Assembly (NCBI GenBank): GCA_009835515.1
Contig: VXXH01000615.1
Coordinates: 1 to 6,067 of the forward strand
Length of the DNA stretch: 6,067 nt
From: Candidatus Poribacteria bacterium
GTDB taxonomy: Bacteria; Poribacteria; WGA-4E; WGA-3G
Direction of reading: 5' to 3'
Below the pieces are notes generated by a model. The model did no database searches. It saw only the letters and a program-made list of their open reading frames with translations, and was not told where the DNA came from. The position numbers and the translations under genes were made by a program. Of this stretch, positions 1 to 5,363 are shown piece by piece (the first letter of the stretch is position 1; each line of letters starts with the position of its first letter).

Positions 1-11
1 TTCCAACAGCG

Positions 12-782
12 TCAAATATTTGAATGGGTCTGGCATCCATCAACATTCACACAAGCACCCGTTACAAGGCTTGCGCGTTCCGATGCGAGAAAGACAACGA
101 CGTTCGCGATTTCTTCTGGTTTCCCGAATCTGCCGAGGGGCATATCGCTTTTCACAAAAGCCTCCATCGCCTCTGGATCTGCCGCTATGCGACGCGCCCA
201 ACCGCCACCGGGGAACAGGATTGAACCCGGAGCGACGCTATTCACGCGGATATTGTCCGGTGCGAGCTCTTTCGCTAAAGATTTTGTCATACTGATTTCG
301 GCGGCTTTCGCGGCGTTATATGTAATGTGTCCACCGCCTTCCCTGCCGTAGATAGACGTTATCATCAGGATCACACCGCTTCCCTGTTTTTTCATTTCAG
401 GGATCGCGAGTCGGTTAACGCGTGCCGCGGAAACCAGATTCAGATCAAGGATTTCGTGCCACTCGGTATCCGAAATCTCTTCCAGCGGGGTCCATCGGCT
501 GCCCCCGACATTGTTTACAACAACATCAATTCTGCCGTAGGTTTCGACTGTTTCCGCTATAAATGCTTCAACTTGTTCGGTGTCCGTAACATCTGCGAGC
601 TTGGCGAAAACCGCCGCGCCTTTTGTCGTGAGTTCGTCTGTTACGCCTTGGAGTGTATCTTCGGTTCTGCCGCAGATGCTGAGTCGCGCGCCTTCTTCAG
701 CGAATCCGTGTGCGATGGCGCGTCCGATACCGCGGCTCGCGCCTGTTACAACGACTACTTTATCCTTTAATCCTAAATCCAT
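12..782 (-). CDS. SDR family NAD(P)-dependent oxidoreductase (FabG-like)
   Basis: A complete classical short-chain dehydrogenase/reductase of 256 residues, the usual length of the family. These are cytoplasmic enzymes that reduce or oxidise a carbonyl/alcohol with NAD(P)H. Seen: a Rossmann dinucleotide motif TGASRGIG at residues 13-20; Arg39 just after the second strand (CGR), which in this family tends to favour NADPH; Asp64-Val65 of the adenine pocket; NNVG at 90-93 (the usual form is NNAG); and a full catalytic tetrad Asn115, Ser143, Tyr155, Lys159 (YNAAK). APG at 184-186 and a C-terminal VDG at 247-249 complete the fold. The ATG has an AGGA about 11 bases upstream and its own strong promoter. 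It is transcribed away from the neighbouring operon, so shared function is not implied. The substrate cannot be told: FabG-type 3-oxoacyl reductase, sugar or polyol dehydrogenases share these motifs. Family assignment is firm, substrate unknown. Confidence 0.95.
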   Translation of the reverse strand: MDLGLKDKVVVVTGASRGIGRAIAHGFAEEGARLSICGRTEDTLQGVTDELTTKGAAVFAKLADVTDTEQVEAFIAETVETYGRIDVVVNNVGGSRWTPLEEISDTEWHEILDLNLVSAARVNRLAIPEMKKQGSGVILMITSIYGREGGGHITYNAAKAAEISMTKSLAKELAPDNIRVNSVAPGSILFPGGGWARRIAADPEAMEAFVKSDMPLGRFGKPEEIANVVVFLASERASLVTGACVNVDGCQTHSNI

Positions 783-822
783 TAGATTCTATGTCCTTTT
801 ATTTCTATAATATGGGTTTGAA

Positions 823-850
823 AGCAACACCGTAATATTTCTATGTTGCT
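823..850. promoter_or_regulatory. 7-bp inverted repeat over the SDR transcription start (possible operator)
   Basis: AGCAACA at 823-829 is exactly mirrored by TGTTGCT at 844-850, with 14 bases between the arms and 21 bp between arm centres, about two helical turns. The right arm abuts the minus-strand -10 box, so the repeat spans the predicted transcription start of the SDR gene. That is the usual place for a dimeric repressor site. It could instead form a hairpin near the 5' end of the mRNA, or be chance in an AT-rich leader. No regulator gene is visible in the window. Confidence 0.4.
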
Positions 851-880
851 ATTATAGCCGACAACCTCCGAAAATGTCAA
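851..880 (-). promoter_or_regulatory. Sigma70-type promoter of the SDR gene
   Basis: On the minus strand, TTGACA (positions 880-875) and TATAAT (856-851) are both exact consensus hexamers separated by 18 bases. Transcription would start near 844 and give a leader of roughly 60 bases before the ATG at 782. An AGGA at 797-794 follows in the leader. The spacing is one base longer than the ideal 17. This is a strong match by eye, without experimental support. Confidence 0.7.
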
Positions 881-897
881 CGGAATAGTTTTTCATT

Positions 898-932
898 GGC
901 TATCAGCAGTCGGCAATCGGCTGTCAGCACTC
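898..932. repeat. Five tandem degenerate 7-bp units
   Basis: The run reads GGCTATC, AGCAGTC, GGCAATC, GGCTGTC, AGCACTC, five consecutive 7-base units fitting RGCNNTC. Units 1-2 and 4-5 are near copies of each other (12 of 14 bases). The array lies between the two divergent promoters, upstream of both -35 boxes. Heptanucleotide tandem repeats are known in several bacterial groups, including cyanobacteria. Whether this is a passive repeat or a binding array cannot be told from one copy. Confidence 0.6.
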
Positions 933-1027
933 AAAGGATTCCGAGTATTAAGCTCGTAGCCCCTATAATCCTGTTCATACGCTAATTTTGCAAATCCTGA
1001 ATAGTTCTGGCTTGAAATAAAATTGAT

Positions 1028-1056
1028 TTGACAATATATAATGGCTGTGGTAAAAT
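1028..1056 (+). promoter_or_regulatory. Sigma70-type promoter of the ferredoxin-gmk-coaBC-rsmA operon
   Basis: TTGACA at 1028-1033 is followed after 17 bases by TAAAAT at 1051-1056, an exact -35 box with a five-of-six -10 box at ideal spacing. Transcription would begin near 1063, leaving about 50 bases before the ATG at 1114. A weaker overlapping pair, TTGAAA (1012-1017) and TATAAT (1037-1042) with 19 bases between, might also be used. No other good promoter was noticed in the short gaps between the five downstream genes, so this is the likely operon promoter. Confidence 0.7.
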
Positions 1057-1113
1057 ATATGTGTTAAGGAAATAGAAAAGTTCTGCCCGACTCAAAAAAC
1101 AGGAAAAGGACCT

Positions 1114-1581
1114 ATGGCATACTATATCACCGACGAATGTATTGGGTGTATGGCGTGTTTGACGAATTGTCCCGTTGATGCGATTACAGGGGACAGGAAC
1201 ATGCTGCACATCATCGACCCAGACGTATGCATCGATTGCACTGCATGCGGGATGGTCTGTCCCGTTGAAGCAATTCGTGACCAGTTTGGCGAGGTGTGTA
1301 AATTCATCCGCCGCCCGACACACCGTCCTATTGCCGTTATCTACGAAGAACTTTGCTCTGGCTGCGATTTCTGCGTCCATATCTGCCCTTGGGAGTGTCT
1401 CGAACTTAAGGATCCGGACACCGGCGAACATGCCGAAAGTTTCTTTGGCATCTGTGAACTTGTTAAACCCAAAGAATGTGTCGGTTGCAAGTTGTGCGAA
1501 GAAGTCTGCATCAAGGATGCTATCCGCATTGAATCCCCTGTTCTTGTAGAACTCGCTGAAGCAGCCGAAGCAGCGGATTAA
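1114..1581 (+). CDS. Ferredoxin-type protein with four [4Fe-4S] motifs
   Basis: A 155-residue iron-sulfur protein with four CxxCxxCxxxC motifs: Cys9/12/15/19, Cys39/42/45/49, Cys81/84/87/91 and Cys122/125/128/132. It reads as two bacterial 2[4Fe-4S] ferredoxin modules (about residues 1-58 and 73-142) joined by a basic linker containing FIRRPTHRP. In this family the fourth Cys of each motif usually ligates the partner cluster, so four low-potential clusters are predicted. The first three motifs end in Cys-Pro; the last has Cys-Ile. No signal peptide or membrane segment is seen, so it is probably a cytoplasmic electron carrier or a subunit of a larger oxidoreductase. The ATG follows AGGA copies at 1101-1104 and 1107-1110. 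It heads a probable operon with gmk, whose start lies 21 bases beyond the stop. No redox partner is encoded here, so the electron donor and acceptor are unknown. Confidence 0.93.
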   Translation: MAYYITDECIGCMACLTNCPVDAITGDRNMLHIIDPDVCIDCTACGMVCPVEAIRDQFGEVCKFIRRPTHRPIAVIYEELCSGCDFCVHICPWECLELKDPDTGEHAESFFGICELVKPKECVGCKLCEEVCIKDAIRIESPVLVELAEAAEAAD

Positions 1582-1602
1582 CGTTGTGGGTGCGATGTTC
1601 CA

Positions 1603-2256
1603 ATGGCGAATACACCTCTTTACAAACCGAATCTTGTCATCGTCATTTCTGGACCATCTGGCTCAGGGAAAAGCACCGTCATTGATGCCCTTTGCAAATC
1701 GGATGAAACTTTGCGGTTCTCTATCTCTGCGACGACGCGTAAACCGCGTCGGAGCGAAGTAGATGGGGTTGATTACCACTTTCTGCCAAAAGCAGAATTT
1801 GAAAAGCATATTCAGCAAGGCAGTTTCTTAGAATGGGCGGAATATGGTGGTAATTTCTACGGTACGCTCAAATCCGAAATAGTCGCTGCCCGCGAAGCAG
1901 AAAAAGACGCTATTTTAGAAATCGAAGTAAAGGGCACCCTACAAATCCGAACACAGGACTTATCGCCGGCGAGAAGTCTTTTCATCTTCATCATACCCCC
2001 ATCGTTCGCCATCCTGGAGAAACGCCTCCGTCGCAGAAAAACAGAATCGGAAACGGAAGTAAAAAAACGCCTTGCTATCGCGAAATCCGAAATTCTTGAG
2101 ATTGAGCACTTTGATTACTGGATCAGCAACCCAGAAAACGCGCCACAAAAGGCAGTTCAGCAGATTCAGGCTATTATCGCCGCAGAACGTTCCCGTATTG
2201 ATACGCAATTGATAGAGACGATTAACCCGTTGCTCGGTGTTGATCAATCAGATTAA
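1603..2256 (+). CDS. gmk: Guanylate kinase
   Basis: This enzyme transfers a phosphate from ATP to GMP to give GDP, a required step toward GTP and dGTP; it is cytoplasmic. Seen: the P-loop GPSGSGKST at residues 17-25; the GMP-binding stretch TTRKPRRSE at 44-52 with Arg46, Arg49, Glu52 and Tyr58; LEW with Glu77; and NFYGT (84-88) with Tyr86 and Thr88, matching GMP contacts known in the family. An Arg-rich lid lies at 141-145, and Arg156 follows it. Two mild departures are Ser51 where Gly is usual and LEIE (105-108) where LEID is common. At 217 residues it is slightly longer than the usual 200-210, with a short C-terminal tail. The start is placed by the P-loop distance; only a weak GGGTG (1588-1592) precedes it. 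It is followed by a Uma2-family gene, where rpoZ is often found in other bacteria. Confidence 0.96.
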   Translation: MANTPLYKPNLVIVISGPSGSGKSTVIDALCKSDETLRFSISATTRKPRRSEVDGVDYHFLPKAEFEKHIQQGSFLEWAEYGGNFYGTLKSEIVAAREAEKDAILEIEVKGTLQIRTQDLSPARSLFIFIIPPSFAILEKRLRRRKTESETEVKKRLAIAKSEILEIEHFDYWISNPENAPQKAVQQIQAIIAAERSRIDTQLIETINPLLGVDQSD

Positions 2257-2261
2257 ATTAT

Positions 2262-2265
2262 GGAG
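2262..2265 (+). promoter_or_regulatory. Ribosome-binding site deciding the Uma2 gene start
   Basis: GGAG lies six bases before the ATG at 2272, an ideal distance. The in-frame ATG at 2260 overlaps this site and has no purine-rich sequence upstream, since it follows the gmk stop by only three bases. The later ATG is therefore preferred, shortening the protein by four residues. Confidence 0.6.
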
Positions 2266-2271
2266 AGAACC

Positions 2272-3057
2272 ATGGATACCATAAACGACTTTGGATTCAA
2301 GCAGAGAAAATATATGCCAGTCTTTCCAAAAGCTACAGGGAAACCGACGATTTACATAGAAGGATACCCCTATGAGGACGATGAACCGATGCCGGCAACA
2401 GAATTTCACGCTGAACAAGTGAGGAACCTCGCCGACCAACTCACACGATATTTTGCGATCCATCCACACGTCCATATAGGCGTTGACACGTTTATCTATT
2501 ACCGTGAAGGCGATATGACGAAGTTCGTTGCCCCCGATGTTCACGTCGTCTTAGGTGCTGCTAAGTTTCCACTCAGACGAAGTTTTTATACGTGGTCAGA
2601 GGGTGCTGTGCCTGCGGTTATCTTTGAGTTCCTTTCGGATGCGACAGCGGATCAGGATCGGGGTGAGAAAGTTCAAGTCTATCTCAGGGATATGGGTGCG
2701 CAAGAGTATTTCATCCATCACCCCGAAATGGAGAAGCCGCCTGAGTTTCAGGGGTGGCGGCGAGATCAAACGGGGGATATCGTTGAAATTACGCCCGATA
2801 CACAAGGGGGTCTGTTCAGTGAAACCTTAAATCTCTATTTTCGATGGGAGGACCAACAGGATACGCAGGTGCGGCTACTACGTCCGTATTTACCGGATGG
2901 AACGCCGATTACGACTTCTATGGAAGAGCATTCCCTTCGGATAGCGGCAGAAGCACGCGCCGAAACAGCAGAAGCACGCGCCGAAGAAGAAGCACTACGC
3001 AGACAGCAGGCTGAAGCAGAATTGGAAAAACTACGCGCACAAATGGCTAAATCTTAA
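2272..3057 (+). CDS. Uma2 family (DUF820) PD-(D/E)xK-fold protein with coiled-coil tail
   Basis: A 261-residue protein (265 if the ATG at 2260 is used). The core has the hallmarks of Uma2, a family with a PD-(D/E)xK nuclease fold and mostly unknown cellular role. Numbering from the ATG at 2272: YREGD (77-81); APDV with Asp89; IFEFLSDAT (117-125) with Glu119; then Asp129 and Lys133; and a final EYFIHHPE block (145-152). The putative catalytic Asp, Glu and Lys are all kept, so it is probably an active nuclease or DNA-binding relative, not a decayed copy. From about residue 217 to the end it is charged, Ala/Glu/Arg-rich and heptad-like, a predicted coiled coil probably used for oligomerisation. 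No signal peptide or membrane segment is seen. It lies between gmk and coaBC, with a 14-base gap to coaBC, and is probably co-transcribed. No methyltransferase or antitoxin partner is evident, so calling it a restriction enzyme would go beyond the evidence. Confidence 0.87.
   Translation: MDTINDFGFKQRKYMPVFPKATGKPTIYIEGYPYEDDEPMPATEFHAEQVRNLADQLTRYFAIHPHVHIGVDTFIYYREGDMTKFVAPDVHVVLGAAKFPLRRSFYTWSEGAVPAVIFEFLSDATADQDRGEKVQVYLRDMGAQEYFIHHPEMEKPPEFQGWRRDQTGDIVEITPDTQGGLFSETLNLYFRWEDQQDTQVRLLRPYLPDGTPITTSMEEHSLRIAAEARAETAEARAEEEALRRQQAEAELEKLRAQMAKS
2947..2985 (+). repeat. In-gene tandem repeat, 21-bp period, coding a coiled-coil heptad
   Basis: An identical 18-base block occurs at 2947-2964 and 2968-2985, a period of exactly 21 bases. 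It encodes AEARAET followed by AEARAEE, so one repeat equals one seven-residue coiled-coil heptad. This lets the tail grow or shrink by whole heptads without loss of frame. Confidence 0.75.
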
Positions 3058-3071
3058 CGCTCATAAAAAAT

Positions 3072-4295
3072 ATGGAATTCAGAGATCGAACTATTATCTT
3101 AGGTGTTACAGGCGGGATAGCCATCCACAAATCCCTTGACTTGACGAGTCAACTTGTCAAAATCGGTGCCTCTGTTCACGTCGTGATGACGGAAAACGCC
3201 ACTCGCCTTGTCCAACCTTTGCAATTCCAAGTTATCTCACGGAACCCTGTCCTACTGAATCTATTCGATGCAGGCACAGATTGGAAACCGCCGCACATTG
3301 ATCTCGCTGACCGTGCCGATCTGCTCGCAATTGTCCCCGCGACGGCAAACATCATTGGTAAACTCGCAAACGGCATCGCTGATGATGCGCTCTCTACGGT
3401 CGCCGTTTCTGTCCACTGTCCGATACTCCTCGGCCCCGCAATGAACGGTCACATGTATCAAAACCCTTTCGTTCAACGGAACATTGACCTCCTAAAAACG
3501 AACGGTGTTCATTTCATTGAACCCGACAGCGGTGATCTCGCATGCGGCTATGAAGGTGTAGGACGTTTAAATACAGTGGAGATGATCCTCGAAGGTGCAA
3601 ATGATATCCTCTCATCTATAGCGTCAATAGAAAAAACATACGACTTGAAAGGGACACGTATCCTTGTCACAGCAGGTGCAACGCGCGAATATATTGATCC
3701 AGTCAGGTTTATTACAAACCGTTCCAGCGGTAAGATGGGATACGCCATCGCCGAAGCAGCGGCACAGCGTGGCGCAGAAGTACGCTTGATTAGCGGCAGT
3801 GCTACTGTTTCTCCGCCCGTTGGCATTGAGATCCAGCACGTGGAAACAACGCTTGATATGTATGATGCACTTCTGGCGGTATTCAATGAAACGGATATTG
3901 TCATTATGGCAGGCGCGCCCGCTGATTATCGTCCAAGCGAATATACACCGCATAAAATCAAAAAGAGTGCTGATACATTGACGCTTCCACTTGAAAGAAA
4001 CCCAGATATCGCGCAGACACTCGGCGAACAGAAAACGCACCAAACGCTTGTCTGTTTTGCCGCCGAGACGAACGATCTTCTTGAGAACGCTAAAAAGAAG
4101 TTGGTCCGCAAAAACTGCGATCTGATTGTAGCAAACGACATTCTTGAAGAAGGCGCGGGCTTCCAATCCGACACGAATATCGTCACGCTGCTGGACCGGG
4201 ATGGCACTTGTGAACAACTACCCCGTTCCTCAAAACGGGACGTGGCGGATACCATTCTAACAAAAATCGTTTCTATACGAAACAACCGGAAATAA
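3072..4295 (+). CDS. coaBC: Bifunctional phosphopantothenoylcysteine decarboxylase / phosphopantothenate-cysteine ligase
   Basis: Two consecutive steps of coenzyme A synthesis in one cytoplasmic protein: the CoaB part joins 4'-phosphopantothenate to cysteine using CTP, and the CoaC part, an FMN flavoprotein, decarboxylates the product to 4'-phosphopantetheine. Its 407 residues match the usual bifunctional length. CoaC domain (about 1-185): flavin motif GVTGGIA (11-17), catalytic His75 in PHID, the PAMN motif (122-125), and Cys158 in the ACGYEGVGRL segment. CoaB domain (about 190-400): ITNRSSGKMG (214-223) with Asn216, matching the Asn that acts on the acyl-CMP intermediate in the E. coli enzyme; GAPADYRP (281-288); KIKK (295-298), whose first Lys matches an active-site Lys; and FAAET (329-333). 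The ATG lies 14 bases after the Uma2 gene, but no Shine-Dalgarno sequence is visible; translation may rely on coupling. No residue loss or frameshift is seen. Confidence 0.97.
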   Translation: MEFRDRTIILGVTGGIAIHKSLDLTSQLVKIGASVHVVMTENATRLVQPLQFQVISRNPVLLNLFDAGTDWKPPHIDLADRADLLAIVPATANIIGKLANGIADDALSTVAVSVHCPILLGPAMNGHMYQNPFVQRNIDLLKTNGVHFIEPDSGDLACGYEGVGRLNTVEMILEGANDILSSIASIEKTYDLKGTRILVTAGATREYIDPVRFITNRSSGKMGYAIAEAAAQRGAEVRLISGSATVSPPVGIEIQHVETTLDMYDALLAVFNETDIVIMAGAPADYRPSEYTPHKIKKSADTLTLPLERNPDIAQTLGEQKTHQTLVCFAAETNDLLENAKKKLVRKNCDLIVANDILEEGAGFQSDTNIVTLLDRDGTCEQLPRSSKRDVADTILTKIVSIRNNRK

Positions 4296-4306
4296 CCCCT
4301 CCCAAA

Positions 4307-5218
4307 ATGAACCACCAACAAATCCGTGCCTTTTTCGCGCTAAACCATACCCGCCCTAAAAAGAAATTAGGTCAAAATTTCCTCGTTAACCCAGAAGCCC
4401 TGAAAATAATTCTTGAAGCTGGAGCGGTTACAGCGCACGACACGGTCATAGAAATTGGGGCTGGGTTAGGATGTCTCACAGAGGTATTGGCGCGGCATGC
4501 CGAACGCGTCATTGCTATCGAAGTGGACGAACTATTATACAACGCCTTAGCAACCCATTTTGGCGCAACTTGTGAGCCAACACTTGCTTTACAAAAGTCA
4601 ACAAATCCGCGCGTTCAGCTTCTCAACGCCGATGTTCTCAAGTTGGAACTCAATTCACTGTTGGTTGACGGAAACCCAGGGACTGTGCCTCCTACTTTTA
4701 AAGTTATCGCGAACCTGCCTTATAATATTACAACTCCCATCCTGTGGAAACTCCTCGCGCATCACAAACAAATTCATAGTTGTGTGTTAATGATGCAGAA
4801 AGAGGTCGCGGAAAGAATTGTTGCGGGTCCCGGGGGAAAGGACTACGGTGCCTTAACAATCGGCGTCGCCTATCGCGCCGAGGCAACACTCATTGCTACG
4901 CTGTCGCCAGAAAATTTTTATCCCGCCCCGAAAGTAGATTCCGCGCTTCTCAAGTTGGAAATGCGCGAAACGCCAAAGGTTGCGGTAGAAAGTGAGGAGC
5001 TCTTCTTTCAGGTAGTGCGTACTGCATTTCGGACGCGACGGAAGATGCTAAAAAATGCTTTAGTCAGAGGCGGACTTGCTTCAGGTGAAGTATTGGCAGC
5101 TGCATTTAAGGAACTTGGTATAGCACCACAACGGCGCGCTGAAACGTTGGACATCACCGAATTTGCAGCACTTGCGAATTGCTTATCTCAATCCATATCA
5201 GCGAAGACAGGTGTTTGA
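4307..5218 (+). CDS. rsmA: 16S rRNA (adenine1518/1519-N6)-dimethyltransferase
   Basis: Also called KsgA. It uses S-adenosylmethionine to dimethylate two adjacent adenines in the loop near the 3' end of 16S rRNA, a late step in small-subunit assembly. Seen: KKKLGQNFL (18-26) at the N-terminus; SAM motif EIGAGLG (49-55); the acidic ribose contact Glu72 in IEVDE; NADV with Asp109; the catalytic NLPYN (136-140); QKEVAER (164-170); YPAPKVDSALL (205-215); and the C-terminal RTAFRTRRKML (238-248). At 303 residues it is longer than the usual 270 or so. The extra length lies mainly in a loop around residues 86-103, before NADV, and in the linker before NLPYN. The start is 11 bases after the coaBC stop, with no Shine-Dalgarno sequence visible, which suggests coupled translation. 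It appears to be the last gene of the operon, as the next gene faces it. Confidence 0.96.
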   Translation: MNHQQIRAFFALNHTRPKKKLGQNFLVNPEALKIILEAGAVTAHDTVIEIGAGLGCLTEVLARHAERVIAIEVDELLYNALATHFGATCEPTLALQKSTNPRVQLLNADVLKLELNSLLVDGNPGTVPPTFKVIANLPYNITTPILWKLLAHHKQIHSCVLMMQKEVAERIVAGPGGKDYGALTIGVAYRAEATLIATLSPENFYPAPKVDSALLKLEMRETPKVAVESEELFFQVVRTAFRTRRKMLKNALVRGGLASGEVLAAAFKELGIAPQRRAETLDITEFAALANCLSQSISAKTGV

Positions 5219-5280
5219 GACATATAATCTTGAAATCACATCACCGGTCGCGAGCGACAAGAAACCCCAAGCAAAAACAC

Positions 5281-5355
5281 TCGCTCCTACAGAAAGAGAT
5301 CGCGAGCAAAACTCGCTCCTACAGAAAGAGATCGCGAGCAAAACTCGCTCCTACA
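5281..5355. repeat. 32-bp tandem repeat with REP-like palindromes
   Basis: Two exact 32-base copies (5281-5312 and 5313-5344) are followed by a third that matches for 11 bases (5345-5355) and then decays. A degenerate copy may precede them at about 5251-5280. Each full junction holds GCGAG-CAAAA-CTCGC (5302-5316 and 5334-5348), a 5-bp stem with a 5-base loop. On the minus strand the unit reads GTAGGAGCGAG, then TTTT, then GCTCGCGA: a GTAG tetranucleotide followed by an imperfect palindrome, the layout of bacterial REP elements. It lies between two convergent genes, a typical REP location. No T-run follows the hairpins, so a classical intrinsic terminator is not supported, though mRNA 3'-end protection is possible. 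Confidence 0.75.
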
Positions 5356-5363
5356 AGGAAAGA

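Larger units (their letters stand above)
783..1113. other. Divergent intergenic control region
   Basis: This 331-base stretch separates the leftward SDR gene from the rightward operon. From left to right it holds the SDR ribosome-binding site (AGGA on the minus strand, 794-797), a 7-bp inverted repeat, a minus-strand promoter, a 35-base run of five 7-bp units, an unassigned stretch at about 933-1027, and a plus-strand promoter followed by a leader of about 50 bases. The two promoters lie roughly 150 bases apart and do not overlap. I found no convincing small gene or structured RNA here. Confidence 0.8.

Noticed and set aside
327..770. A 147-residue plus-strand open frame opposite the SDR gene
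   Set aside because: The opposite strand carries an intact SDR with its full catalytic tetrad, and no promoter or ribosome-binding site supports this frame.
964..969. TATAAT in the divergent region as an extra rightward promoter
   Set aside because: The sequence 17 bases upstream (CCGAGT) does not resemble a -35 box. The pair at 1028-1056 is far better.
982..1431. A 149-residue antisense open frame across the ferredoxin gene
   Set aside because: It overlaps the four cysteine motifs of the ferredoxin, shows no recognisable domain, and runs against the operon promoter; it is a shadow frame.
3624..4217. A 197-residue antisense open frame within coaBC
   Set aside because: It lies wholly inside the well-supported CoaB domain and its translation has no recognisable motif.
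2260..5218. A restriction-modification pair made of the Uma2 nuclease and the adenine methyltransferase downstream
   Set aside because: The methyltransferase has full RsmA/KsgA signatures (KKLGQNFL, NLPYN, the C-terminal FRTRRKML block), so its substrate is 16S rRNA. coaBC also lies between the two. No DNA methyltransferase is present.
5223..5228. TATAAT just after the rsmA stop as a promoter
   Set aside because: No -35 box lies at a suitable distance upstream, and no rightward gene follows.
5281..5355. A small CRISPR array, because of the 32-bp repeat period
   Set aside because: The copies are directly adjacent with no unique spacers, only two are complete, and no cas gene is visible.
5281..5363. 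An intrinsic terminator for rsmA or the converging gene
   Set aside because: The stems are only 5 bp and no T-run follows on either strand, so this is described as a REP-like repeat only.
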